From Acidobacteriota bacterium (GTDB taxonomy: Bacteria; Acidobacteriota; Terriglobia; Terriglobales; Acidobacteriaceae), in contig JABCZI010000011.1 of assembly GCA_013289765.1 (NCBI GenBank), forward strand, positions 111,442 through 175,441: a stretch of 64,000 nucleotides of DNA. Reading direction: 5' to 3'. The notes under the pieces are model-generated. The model ran no database searches. It saw only the letters and a program-made list of their open reading frames with translations, and was not told where the DNA came from. How positions within the stretch are numbered: position 1 is the first letter of the stretch; every line of letters starts with the position of its first letter. The position numbers and the translations under genes were made by a program. Positions 29,789 through 37,551 of the stretch are shown piece by piece.

Positions 29789-29863
29789 GGTAATGCAGGT
29801 GTTCTAATCCAGTAATTATGCAACTGGTTTATGCCAAAGGTTTACCAAGGGTAATGCAGGTGT
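29789..29863. repeat. Direct repeats upstream of xis-int
   Basis: The 14-bp word ggtaatgcaggtgt occurs at 29789-29802 and 29850-29863, 61 bp apart (close to six helical turns). A partial copy (ggtaatgcca) follows at 29896. The location just upstream of xis-int suggests binding sites for Xis, Int arm-binding or an element regulator (inference). Confidence 0.5.
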
Positions 29864-29889
29864 ACGGAATACAGGATATCGACCTAGAG

Positions 29890-30519
29890 TCAGATGGTAA
29901 TGCCAGAGGGAACCACTGGGATGCTATAGGGATGCACTGGAGTGCCGTGGTTGCCCTGTCCCTCTTCCTCTGAATCCACACTGGCAAGCCCTTGTTTTCG
30001 TGCGTTTAGCTGAAAACTCCGTGTTTCCTCTGCCTCAAAATCCGTTGGGGACTGGTCTGGTCTTTCGATGCGTCCACGGTTGAGACGGGCAATGCAAGGG
30101 TTGATGCTCGGGTCATAAGCGGGTGTACGGAATACACTTTCAATCCATGCGTGCGTTTCCCAGAACTTGAACATGCTCTTAAGTTCTCGGGTTTTATCTT
30201 CCCGTTGTTTGCAGTTGTCCGAGTGTGTAGCCCAGAACAGGTGCGCTGGATTGCAGCAAGCCTTATAAGGGCAAAGGGCTGTATCGTGGCAAGCATCGTA
30301 GCGGTTGTTCAAGCTCTCGCGTGTGCTGTATGCCAGCATGAAACGGTGTGTGCTGTGTGTCCGTCTACCACAGCGCTTGACGCCGTAGCCGTCCCTATCG
30401 AGTGCGCCCCTATAAATCCAGCAATCGCCAACCATCTCACAGTTGTCGATAATCTCCTGCCGGATTCTGTTCTTATCCCCTGCTGTGAGTAACGGGTACT
30501 TCGGTAGTTTGTCGCTCAT
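29890..30519 (-). CDS. HNH-like endonuclease-fold protein
   Basis: 209 aa from ATG 30519, which overlaps the stop of the upstream HTH gene (ATGA). Residues about 30-105 resemble phage HNH_3-type proteins: CWIYRGALDRDGYG, STHRFMLAYS, ACHDTALCPYKACCNPAHLF and HSDNCKQRE, with Cys pairs and the His/Asn residues expected in an HNH zinc-associated fold. The C-terminal half has no recognisable domain. It may cut DNA or act in homing; activity is not shown. Confidence 0.75.
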   Translation of the reverse strand: MSDKLPKYPLLTAGDKNRIRQEIIDNCEMVGDCWIYRGALDRDGYGVKRCGRRTHSTHRFMLAYSTRESLNNRYDACHDTALCPYKACCNPAHLFWATHSDNCKQREDKTRELKSMFKFWETHAWIESVFRTPAYDPSINPCIARLNRGRIERPDQSPTDFEAEETRSFQLNARKQGLASVDSEEEGQGNHGTPVHPYSIPVVPSGITI

Positions 30520-30689
30520 CGGCCTATCCCTGCGAACCGTGCCAATTCCGTGCGCGAGAACATCGGACGGTCTCCAACGTATCGGGGTTTCAGTTCTCCG
30601 CGCTGTACGAGTCTCCAAAGCGTTACAGAACCCACTCCTAAAACTTCGCAAGCCTCTGTACGTGAGTAAAGCATTTTTTCAGTTTTCAT
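30516..30689 (-). CDS. Very small excisionase-like HTH protein
   Basis: 57 aa starting MKTEKMLYSRTEACEVLGVG and continuing SVTLWRLVQRGELKPRYVG then DRPMFSRTELARF, a complete MerR/excisionase-like HTH. It is coupled at both ends: its start lies inside the end of the next upstream gene and its stop overlaps the HNH gene start by four bases. GAGG lies about 10 bases before the ATG. Function inferred: DNA binding in element control. Confidence 0.75.
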   Translation of the reverse strand: MKTEKMLYSRTEACEVLGVGSVTLWRLVQRGELKPRYVGDRPMFSRTELARFAGIGR

Positions 30690-31101
30690 CTTCGTAACCT
30701 CGTAATCGTTCCATCTGTCTGCGTAGTTGTTCTGCCCGGTGTGCTTCGCATGCCAGCGGATGCGGCCAATTGCGGCTATGCTCCGAAGGGCCGTTCGTAA
30801 GCTCTCCGTGCGGATCGGCCGCTAGCGGCCACGGCGGATACATCGGCGCTGGCGGCGCTATCGGCTGTAAGGACTCCTCAGGCTGCGATACCTGGGGCTG
30901 TGGTTCCGGCTCAGGTTGCTCGAATCCGCACGCAATGCGCCATGCACGGTAATCGGATTCTGCAATCACAAGAGACTTACCCACGCGGATGGATGGCAAT
31001 ATGTGACCTTGGAATCCTTCGCGGCAATAACGTTGCACCATGCGTGTAGACACTTGCTCAAGTGCTGCAACTTCTCTGACGGTCACGATTTTCCCTTCCA
31101 T
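30679..31101 (-). CDS. HTH protein with proline-rich tail
   Basis: 140 aa from ATG 31101 (GGGAG five bases upstream; a TTG at 31113 would add four residues). Residues about 1-55 form an excisionase/MerR-like HTH (IVTVREVAALEQVSTRMVQ then YCREGFQGHILPSIRVG). A Pro/Glu/Gln-rich linker (about 62-95) follows, then a charged helix. Third small DNA-binding protein in this operon. The stop overlaps the next gene start by 11 bp. Confidence 0.7.
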   Translation of the reverse strand: MEGKIVTVREVAALEQVSTRMVQRYCREGFQGHILPSIRVGKSLVIAESDYRAWRIACGFEQPEPEPQPQVSQPEESLQPIAPPAPMYPPWPLAADPHGELTNGPSEHSRNWPHPLACEAHRAEQLRRQMERLRGYEDEN

Positions 31102-31370
31102 GTGTGCTCCCATTGCGCTACAGCACCGTGACCAGAAACGCGGCTGTTATGGTCGGCACACGCGCTATCTACGCGCACTCGCAGTGGTATCAGGGTGCGT
31201 ACTGTCGTTGCGCCGGGATGCGCTGGGTTTCGTGCTTCGCATGGGTCTGGGTTGTGCTCGTATTGAAACAATTGGCTGGCCAGACGCTTGGCTTTCATCG
31301 CGTCCAATTCAAATGCGTAAGACTCGCTAACTTGCGTCTGCGGGTTCGGATTTTCGTTGCTTAATCCCAT
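31083..31370 (-). CDS. Hypothetical protein
   Basis: 95 aa beginning MGLSNENPNPQTQVSESYAF, polar, with no family that I recognise. A good RBS (GAGG six bases before ATG 31370) and tight coupling to the next gene (19-bp overlap) support it as real. The upstream side is the 320-bp stem-loop region. Confidence 0.5.
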   Translation of the reverse strand: MGLSNENPNPQTQVSESYAFELDAMKAKRLASQLFQYEHNPDPCEARNPAHPGATTVRTLIPLRVRVDSACADHNSRVSGHGAVAQWEHTWKGKS

Positions 31371-31492
31371 CGTTTTCCTCGGTCGGCCTAAATTGTTTTG
31401 CGGATATCTGGCGTGCGGTCTCTTGGGGATGCTGCGAAATGCGAGTCATCCGCTGATACTCTGCTACTTCTTGATATGTAGGCATAAAGATC

Positions 31493-31689
31493 GAGCAACC
31501 TCACGATGGAAGCCGCGAGGTTGCTCTGTTGCATTCCGGCAGGTTCGCCGCGAATGCGCGGCCATGAAGGAATCAAGGCCGAACTTGTAAAAGATCGGGC
31601 AGCCCAGCGATGGAAGGCGCATAGGCTGCCCTGTGTGCCAGCGTGGAGGCATTAATTCTGCGCTGGCACTCCCGCGAGGAATACGCGGG
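31493..31689 (+). ncRNA. Candidate structured RNA: five stem-loops with GGA loops
   Basis: Consecutive inverted repeats: 31493-31526 (gagcaacctc/gaggttgctc), 31559-31581 (cggcc/ggccg), 31597-31631 (gggcagcc/ggctgccc), 31635-31669 (gtgccagcg/cgctggcac), 31671-31689 (cccgcg/cgcggg). On the plus strand every loop contains GGA (gatggaag, gaaggaat, gatggaag, gtggagg, gaggaat). GGA in hairpin loops is the recognition feature of CsrA/RsmA, so a CsrB-like decoy RNA is possible. The DNA lies between two leftward genes, so it could instead be a structured spacer of that operon read on the other strand. No clear promoter or T-tract terminator was found. Confidence 0.4.
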
Positions 31690-31698
31690 GAACTTGAT

Positions 31699-32325
31699 TT
31701 AGCGTTTGATTGCAAACTGCGTAAGGTCGGTGGTTTTTAGATGGCCGCTACCCATGCGATGCGCCCACAATTTCAAACCAGCAGAGCGTGCAAGGTCGCA
31801 GAAGAATAAATCTTCGCTTTGCTTTACCTGCAACAATTCATCGTCGTTGGTGAGCGTGCGGAACCAAGGTCCCTTGGGAAGTCGCTCCCATACGGTATTA
31901 CGGAGCAGTAGGACTCCGCTGCCCATCTTCGACAGTCCCATGAAGTTGCCGTCAGTCATACCGGGAATAAAATCGCAGTTCAATTGAAACGAGCGGCCAC
32001 CATTCTTGCTCATGCCACAAGGCAACCCCACTACGTCTATCTGTGGGGTTGCCTCTGCAACGATGTTTAGGACGTTCGGAGGAATGGTTTGATCGTTGTC
32101 AATCATCAGCAACCAATCGAATTTACGATTCCTTGCCACGGCAACGCACTGGTTTCTAGCGTAATCGACTGGAGTCAGCCCCAAGGCAAGCTCCACCGTT
32201 ACCTCGAAACGCGAATCACGCTGCATCTCAAGCAACGCCATAAGCAGAGTAGGGTTCAGCCATCCATCCCGTTCTAAACCACAGAGCGGAGTGACAAGTA
32301 CCTGGGGCTTAGTTGCCGTTGTCAT
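31699..32325 (-). CDS. Glycosyltransferase family 2-like (GT-A fold) protein
   Basis: 208 aa, short for a GT2 enzyme. The N-terminal half shows a nucleotide-sugar-binding pattern with the DxD-like segment in DWLLMIDNDQTIPPN (near residues 69-83), and a later GSGVLLLRNTVWERLP and ED pair (QSEDLFFCDLARSAG) that matches the catalytic-base region of phage-type GT-A proteins. It may modify phage, host surface or DNA-linked groups; the target is unknown. It starts two bases after the stop of the upstream unknown gene, so translation is coupled. Confidence 0.7.
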   Translation of the reverse strand: MTTATKPQVLVTPLCGLERDGWLNPTLLMALLEMQRDSRFEVTVELALGLTPVDYARNQCVAVARNRKFDWLLMIDNDQTIPPNVLNIVAEATPQIDVVGLPCGMSKNGGRSFQLNCDFIPGMTDGNFMGLSKMGSGVLLLRNTVWERLPKGPWFRTLTNDDELLQVKQSEDLFFCDLARSAGLKLWAHRMGSGHLKTTDLTQFAIKR

Positions 32326-32327
32326 TG

Positions 32328-32777
32328 TTACCAGTAAAGCTCTGCGCGGCTGACGGCGCGGGAGTCCGGGCCACTTAGCGGGAATTGTCCCACTGGTTGG
32401 CGCGGTCCGCCATTGTCGGCCGCCTTGTCCAAACTCGCCTTTGCCCAGTCGCCATGCACGCGGTAATCGGAACCAGCGCCGTTAGAGCCTTCGATTACCT
32501 TGTGATCTACCTGCCGCGCGCGCTCTTGCTGACGGCCTTGCACTGCCGCGCCGGAAACGGTCGCATTTTCGCGGTTGTTTTCGGCTGGCTTAACTTTGCT
32601 GTCTAAGTTGGCTGATCCTGCATCTACGTTGGTGCCACGGCAGAACGATAGGCTGTTTTGATTCGCGCTATCGAATCCGTGGGTTGATTTTAAGGAGTCG
32701 GTTTGTAATGGTCGCTGACCGCCGGGAAGTTCATCGGATGCGGTAGTCTGAATTTTAATTACTGGAGTATCTGACAT
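32328..32777 (-). CDS. Hypothetical protein, polar and probably disordered
   Basis: 149 aa (MSDTPVIKIQTTASDELPGG at the start), rich in Asn, Ser, Gln and Asp with no hydrophobic core and no family that I recognise. GAAAGG six bases before the ATG and the close spacing to the glycosyltransferase gene support translation. It may be a scaffold or small structural protein; that is a guess from composition only. Confidence 0.55.
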   Translation of the reverse strand: MSDTPVIKIQTTASDELPGGQRPLQTDSLKSTHGFDSANQNSLSFCRGTNVDAGSANLDSKVKPAENNRENATVSGAAVQGRQQERARQVDHKVIEGSNGAGSDYRVHGDWAKASLDKAADNGGPRQPVGQFPLSGPDSRAVSRAELYW

Positions 32778-32884
32778 TTTTGCCTTTCAAATTTTGATCT
32801 ATTGCCTTTCGTGGACGTGGGCAGCCGTACTTGTGCGGCTGCCCCTTCCTCTGGCGGGAGAAAGGCGAAGCGCCAGAGGGAATC

Positions 32885-33160
32885 TTAATTTCGTTGTATG
32901 TCGGACGGCGGCCAAGTGAGGTTTTCTTTTTCGGCGCGTTCCCTTTCGAGTCGGCCCAGCCAATAAAGCAGGGACTGGAAAACGGCTGCCGGGTCTTTTG
33001 CTCTTGTCTGCCGCGTTTGCTTAATTGCTTGCAAAATATCAGTTGCGCGGTGTTCCGCGAATAGAGTTTCCCACGCATCTGCGTCGAGATCGAATGGCCA
33101 GATTGCCGCCCAACGAACTTTTGCCAGTTCGATGGCTTGCTCTACGGAACCTTGCTGCAT
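32885..33160 (-). CDS. Hypothetical protein
   Basis: 91 aa with an acidic, helical N-terminus (VEQAIELAKVRWAAIWPFDL) and a charged helical end. Unknown family. The ATG shares one base with the TAA of the upstream gene (TAATG), a strong sign of translational coupling. The gene is within the leftward operon. Confidence 0.55.
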   Translation of the reverse strand: MQQGSVEQAIELAKVRWAAIWPFDLDADAWETLFAEHRATDILQAIKQTRQTRAKDPAAVFQSLLYWLGRLERERAEKENLTWPPSDIQRN

Positions 33161-33645
33161 TACTTTCTCTTTTTAGTATGGATACGGGAAACTGCATCCG
33201 CGCCAAATTCTCGGATAAACGCTACTCGTTCTGCTCGCGTCAGGTTCTGGTAATCGGCGTAGCTCATGTTTTGATCGAGTACGCCCACAGCCGGGGTTAG
33301 GACTGGAGCATTAGATTTTCGCGCCCATGCGTCAGCGCCATGCTCACGGATGTAATCCAATTTCATTGCGGTCGTCCAGTCGTGCGGGTTGTCGGCCGCT
33401 GTGACAAACAAGTGCGCGAATTCTGCTCTGTTGGCGAAGTTCCTCAGGGCCAGCCCGGTATTAAAAATGGTGTCACCTTGTTTAAGGACCAGCAGACCGT
33501 CATCCATTGCGGGGGTAACTCCGAGGGTTGCTAGTGCTGCGATTACATCGGTCATTTTGGTTTCTGGTTTTGGTCTTGCGCCTATTCCGCTGAATTCTCT
33601 GCGAAGGGCGCTATCAAGTTGTGCTGTGGTTCCAAGTGTAGCCAT
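33160..33645 (-). CDS. Hypothetical protein, first gene of leftward operon
   Basis: 161 aa (MATLGTTAQLDSALRREFSG at the start). Unknown family; the C-terminal part (SYADYQNLTRAERVAFIREF then GADAV...KKRK) is helical with a basic tail. AAAGGC lies upstream of the ATG. The promoter at 33912-33941 is about 270 bases away, leaving a long leader. Confidence 0.55.
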   Translation of the reverse strand: MATLGTTAQLDSALRREFSGIGARPKPETKMTDVIAALATLGVTPAMDDGLLVLKQGDTIFNTGLALRNFANRAEFAHLFVTAADNPHDWTTAMKLDYIREHGADAWARKSNAPVLTPAVGVLDQNMSYADYQNLTRAERVAFIREFGADAVSRIHTKKRK

Positions 33646-33903
33646 GTGGTTGTTGCCTTTCAGAATTTGTACCCTCGTCTGCCGTCCCCGCGTTGGTATT
33701 GGCGTTGTTTTGCTCTAACGGAGTCGCGCCCCTCAGCACACAGTTCCGCTGTGTACTTGGAACAAACGTCTAAACGTTCGGAGAAGAATCCGGGCTTCGT
33801 GAGCTACGCGGGGACGGAACGAGGTCTTGGTTGGTAAGATCGTTGGTGTAACTAAGTGGGGTGCTACGGGTAAGTGCGGGACTAACTGCCTAACTGAGTA
33901 TCT

Positions 33904-33941
33904 ATACTTAGTATAGCACGGGAATGTACAGAAAGTCAAGG
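33904..33941 (-). promoter_or_regulatory. Sigma70-type promoter with overlapping palindromic operator
   Basis: On the minus strand TTGACT (33936-33941) and TATACT (33912-33917) are separated by 18 bases, close to consensus. A perfect palindrome ctatac-tta-gtatag (33904-33918) overlaps the -10, as expected for a repressor operator. It faces the leftward operon that ends with int. Confidence 0.7.
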
Positions 33942-34760
33942 AAATGCCCTGAAACGTCCTTGTAACCCATTGATTGCAGAGTAAATATAAACACGTTCGA
34001 GATGACTTACTAAAACAAGGCAAATACGATGAAAAGCGCCGATTCCAACGGGGCACTAATCCCTGCGGAGAGTGTAGCCGAGGGCAACACAAGAGTTGCA
34101 GGCCAAAGCTCGACGGTACGCTGTACCTACATATCAGGGGTATGTAGGTCCGCGCCGACGTGGAGCGTAAGGTTGGAGTGCCGGTGGAAGAGGCGGTCAG
34201 GATCTGGTATCCGCGGTGGCAGAGGGAGTTCTGAGGAACACTAGGGAGTGTAGGGAAATATTAGGGAACGCTGGGGGGACTCCCCCCGAGCGCTACCGAA
34301 CGTGATAGGTGTTGACACACACAGTTAGGCTATGGACAAGCTAGGAACAGCCGTTGCAAAGTGCAACACCTGTTAAGAAGTGCAACAACCTTACCTGTGG
34401 ACTAGCTAGGATTGCCAAAGAAAATGCGCGGCGTGGGCGCGTGACTATCCCGATGACTCGTGACATACCATGCTTTACCTATGGGTTACCCACGGCCTTT
34501 ATCTGCCACAGCCGAAGGGTACCCCACAGGATACCCAGTGGAAGCCCACTGGGTTACCATCCAGAGGGCGCAGTACTACAGTGGTTTCGCGGGTTTTCCG
34601 TGTCTAGTTAGACTCTAGGCTATTCGGCACACTGCGAATGCTCGTAAGTCATTGATAAACTGTCAGAATAAAAAGTACTTGACAATTTGTAAATAAGGTC
34701 TAGAGTCCAAACACCACAAAGCAGTAACGAGACGGTGTGTATCGAAACGGAGAAGACTAT
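33942..34760. other. Non-coding control region of the element
   Basis: About 820 bp without a convincing gene. A short rightward frame at 34029-34244 (71 aa) has a weak upstream AAGG and no family. Features seen: a G6/C6 hairpin (34269-34292), a run of tagggA words just before it, the repeated word aagtgcaaca (34359-34368 and 34378-34387), and a cluster of gggtaccc/ggttacc-like palindromes (34490-34560). These could be replication, recombination or regulator sites; none is proven. Confidence 0.4.
34679..34706 (+). promoter_or_regulatory. Sigma70-type promoter of the serine recombinase
   Basis: TTGACA (34679-34684), 16-base spacer, TAGAGT (34701-34706). It lies 54 bases before ATG 34761 and is followed by GGAGAA at the correct distance from that start. 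Confidence 0.6.
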
Positions 34761-35351
34761 ATGACAGGGCAGCGGGTAGGTTACAGGCGGGTATCCACAG
34801 TGGATCAGAACCTAGGCCGTCAGCTTGACGGCGTACCAGTGGACAAGACATTCGAGGATAAGGTGTCTGGGAAGAATACGGACAGAGCCCAGCTTAAGGC
34901 GTGCCTAGGCTTTGTTAGAGAGGGTGATACGCTAGTCATTCATAGCATGGACCGACTAGCTAGGAATCTGATGGACCTACAGCAGATCGTGTCAGAACTT
35001 ACTAGCAAGGGTGTCTCTGTACAGTTCATGAAGGAAGGACTTACGTTTACTGGCAACGACGATGCATTCTCTACTTTGCAATTGCAGATGATGGGTGCAT
35101 TCGCGCAGTTTGAACGTGCGCTGATACTCGAACGACAAAAGGAAGGCATCGCCATTGCCAAGGCCGAAGGCAAGTACAAGGGCAGGAAGCGTAGCCTGAG
35201 CAATGCCAAAGCAGAGGAATTGCGGCTAAGGGTGGCCATGCGTACCACGTCCAAGGCTGACTTGGCAGAGGAATTCGGAATCAGTCGCGAGACGCTGTAT
35301 GCATACGTCCGGTCGGCAGAAGTCAAGGAACTCAAGGAACGCTGCGAGTAG
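34761..35351 (+). CDS. Serine recombinase (resolvase/invertase family)
   Basis: 196 aa from ATG 34761 (GGAGA eight bases upstream; ATG-like start at 34737 lacks an RBS). The catalytic domain starts GYRRVSTVDQNLGRQ with nucleophile Ser near 12, and keeps the Arg-rich active-site block SMDRLARNLMDL and the E-helix region MGAFAQFERALILERQKEGI. The C-terminal HTH (about 155-190) contains KADLAEEFGISRETLYAYV. It is a small Tn3/Pin-type enzyme, a second recombinase besides the tyrosine integrase. It may resolve or invert DNA in the adjacent repeat-rich region (inference). Confidence 0.92.
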   Translation: MTGQRVGYRRVSTVDQNLGRQLDGVPVDKTFEDKVSGKNTDRAQLKACLGFVREGDTLVIHSMDRLARNLMDLQQIVSELTSKGVSVQFMKEGLTFTGNDDAFSTLQLQMMGAFAQFERALILERQKEGIAIAKAEGKYKGRKRSLSNAKAEELRLRVAMRTTSKADLAEEFGISRETLYAYVRSAEVKELKERCE

Positions 35352-35773
35352 TAAAGAGTCCGGTAAGTGTCTACGGGTCTAGCGCCTCATTACAGCCACG
35401 TAGTGAGGCGTTTGTTTTTGTAAGTGCTTACCACGTTGCACGAATAATTATTGATCCTAGGGCACGCTAGGCATGTAGCCATGCAAAACAATTTGTATTG
35501 GCACGGAGATCGGCATAACCCTTTGGTATCCCTCTGTACGTTGCTCCCTGTAGCATTCCCACGTCGTTTACCTGTGGTACGTATGTCGGGATGTTCTGTA
35601 CGAGGTTCGCAATGCTCTGGGATTTGATTTCGGTGCATTGTGCACTGAAATTAACCTGCAAGGGAGTTTCGCTGCAAAACGCAGCGAAACGCGAGGATGA
35701 GCAACGAACTTCGTTGAAGATGAGTCTATGCCGTTCGGCTGGACAACTGTACAGAATACAGTCCTAGCTAGCC
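35352..35773. other. Non-coding region with hairpin
   Basis: About 420 bp. A perfect 10-bp stem gtttcgctgc/gcagcgaaac with a 5-base loop lies at 35666-35690, without a T-tract. A leftward TTG-initiated frame of 64 aa (35467-35661) is possible but lacks an RBS. Nothing else was recognised. Confidence 0.4.
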
Positions 35774-36235
35774 CTAGATACCAGCCACACTGCTAAACCT
35801 TGGCCTATGCAGTTCCCTTGGGGAACCGGATACCGGAAGCACATCCCTTGGGGATGAGGGTGCCGGAAGTGGAGGCTCAGAGCCTCCTCTGCGACTCCGC
35901 AGAAACGCGAAGCTATTCCTCTTGACGTATTCGTTTACGGCCGCCACTGGAATACGCTCCAGCCTTCCAATGCGTACCAGCGGTAGCAGTCCCTTGCGGA
36001 GCAGGGTCCGCAGAGCGTATTGCCCGATACCCAGCTTGCGCGATACCTGGCGCCGCGATAACAGGACAGGCTGCGTCTCTGTGACGTAGTTGGTCAGCCA
36101 TGCGCGAGAGATGCGGACGGTACAGCGAATACGCTTCGCTGGAATGATGCCGCGCTTAATCTCGCGTTTGATCGTATCGACAGAGACGTGCAGCAATGCG
36201 GCAGCCTCTGTCATGGTGCACAGAAGTGGGTCCAT
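35774..36235 (-). CDS. Double HTH (excisionase-like) protein
   Basis: 153 aa with two consecutive excisionase-type HTH motifs: TMTEAAALLHVSVDTIKREI (about 7-27) and LSRRQVSRKLGIGQYALRTL (about 58-78). Each is followed by a basic wing. The C-terminal 45 residues are Pro/Ser/Arg-rich. It probably binds two DNA half-sites in the element. Its ATG is preceded by GAGGAAAAAC. Confidence 0.7.
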   Translation of the reverse strand: MDPLLCTMTEAAALLHVSVDTIKREIKRGIIPAKRIRCTVRISRAWLTNYVTETQPVLLSRRQVSRKLGIGQYALRTLLRKGLLPLVRIGRLERIPVAAVNEYVKRNSFAFLRSRRGGSEPPLPAPSSPRDVLPVSGSPRELHRPRFSSVAGI

Positions 36236-36343
36236 GTTTTTCCTCGGTGGTTGACCAGTGGTTGACGTGTAGGTGTGGGTTTACTACCGGATGGTGTGTT
36301 AGGTGGTTTCAGTGGCCGCGCTTTGGGTGCGCGGGTTGGTGGT

Positions 36344-36515
36344 TTAACTTGCGAGTGCTTCGTCGAAGGCTTCGGCAGCGGACATCACTGCTTCTTTACG
36401 GAAAGCGGCTATCAATTCGGCATCAGGGATGGAGCGGGAAACCAAAGCAAGTACGTTGCGGAGTTGCACTTCGTTCGCTTGGCAGAGCAACTGATCGACT
36501 GCATGGTTTGTCATC
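36344..36515 (-). pseudogene. Small gene with likely 1-base frameshift
   Basis: ATG 36515 with a good AAAGGA RBS opens MTNHAVDQLLCQ and then shifts out of frame. The continuing frame gives NEVQLRNVLALVSRSIPDAE then LIAAFRKEAVMSAAEAFDEA and stops at 36344. Removing one A from the AAA at the junction joins both into a 56-aa acidic helical protein. Alternatively the second part is a separate gene from ATG 36505 (53 aa), which lacks an RBS. Family unknown. Confidence 0.5.
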
Positions 36516-36711
36516 GGTGATTCCTTTCAGTTGAATTGGCGGAAGGCAGGTCGTTGGCTACCAGTTCGCAAGCTCATTGGCTAACCAATTTTCCATGCCT
36601 TCCGCTCTGGGACTTGTACACGCGTGCTGGAAGGTTGTCAACGTTGGCAAGAAAAGCAAGTTACACATCGGGGATGTGTTCTATAATTCAGCGATCCCAC
36701 TGGAGGACTTC

Positions 36712-36912
36712 ATGGCGAACAAAGTCGATCGGCTGACGCTGTTCCCGCCGTCGGGGAAAAGAATCATAATGCTCATTAAGAGCCACAAGGTCACGGCCGA
36801 TACATTCGTGTTGGCTTATACAGACGTTGACGGTATCAGCTACGAAACCACACTTCCATTCGCAGTTGAGTTTATCGAAGAGGGCCACAAAAAAGCACCG
36901 TTCAACGACTAG
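36712..36912 (+). CDS. Hypothetical protein
   Basis: 66 aa from ATG 36712 (GGAGGA five bases upstream), MANKVDRLTLFPPSGKRIIM and a beta-rich, then acidic end. A TATAAT (36682-36687) lies 25 bases before the RBS region, but its -35 is poor. An in-frame ATG at 36577 would add 45 residues but lacks an RBS. Unknown family. Confidence 0.5.
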   Translation: MANKVDRLTLFPPSGKRIIMLIKSHKVTADTFVLAYTDVDGISYETTLPFAVEFIEEGHKKAPFND

Positions 36913-36951
36913 CCATAGAACGGTGCACAGAAGACGGGAGGGCTTTTACTG

Positions 36952-37410
36952 ATGGCGGAACATTCCTTCGGGTTCAACGTGAAGTGCGTAATGATGCGTA
37001 ACGCGCTGAGAGTGTTTGGGTCAAACGGACCGTCGAAAAGGGAACTTGTTATCCAGATCGAGAAGTTGGAGAAGCTAGCGAAGAAGTTCGAGAAGAAGTT
37101 TACTGCTGCTTTGGTTTTGTCAACTCCACGGGAAAAGTATCGCCAGAAGGAGGCTTCGGACCTGCATCGACTGACCCTCCAAGCTAAGCATGTCGATGAG
37201 TTGTTCGCAAGGATGATTGAGGAAGTCTTGCAAGCGAATTACCCGAACGAGATTCCAGTTAAGCGTAAAGCGTTCACTGCGCGAGCACGGAAGTTCACAG
37301 CGCAGTACAACAGGTTGATACAGGCAGATGCGAAGAAAATGATGGCGGAAGCGAAGACGAGCGCATTAGCGGAATTTTCCCGGTCAGAGCTATCAAGCGG
37401 AAAGGGTTGA
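36952..37410 (+). CDS. Hypothetical Lys-rich helical protein
   Basis: 152 aa, strongly helical and basic (EKLEKLAKKFEKKFTAAL, VKRKAFTARARKFTAQYN), no recognised family. A GGGAGGG lies 12 bases upstream of the ATG, a little far. It is the last gene before attR. The basic coiled composition suits a nucleic-acid-binding protein, which is only inference. Confidence 0.5.
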   Translation: MAEHSFGFNVKCVMMRNALRVFGSNGPSKRELVIQIEKLEKLAKKFEKKFTAALVLSTPREKYRQKEASDLHRLTLQAKHVDELFARMIEEVLQANYPNEIPVKRKAFTARARKFTAQYNRLIQADAKKMMAEAKTSALAEFSRSELSSGKG

Positions 37411-37551
37411 TAAAACAAACCTGCGCTCTACGCATTGAAGCCTAATATCCACCTGCCATTCCCCTGCTAATTGATCTACTAACATCTACTAAGATCGAGT
37501 TAAGCGCCGTCCATTGCGCTGTAAGTTGTTATAACTAGGTTTTGGCGTGTT

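Noticed and set aside
31493..31689. CRISPR array or retron msr-msd
   Set aside because: Stems differ from each other, there are no regular spacers, and there is no Cas or reverse transcriptase gene nearby.
35467..35661. 64-aa minus-strand gene next to the serine recombinase
   Set aside because: It needs a TTG start without RBS; kept only as a note in the non-coding entry.
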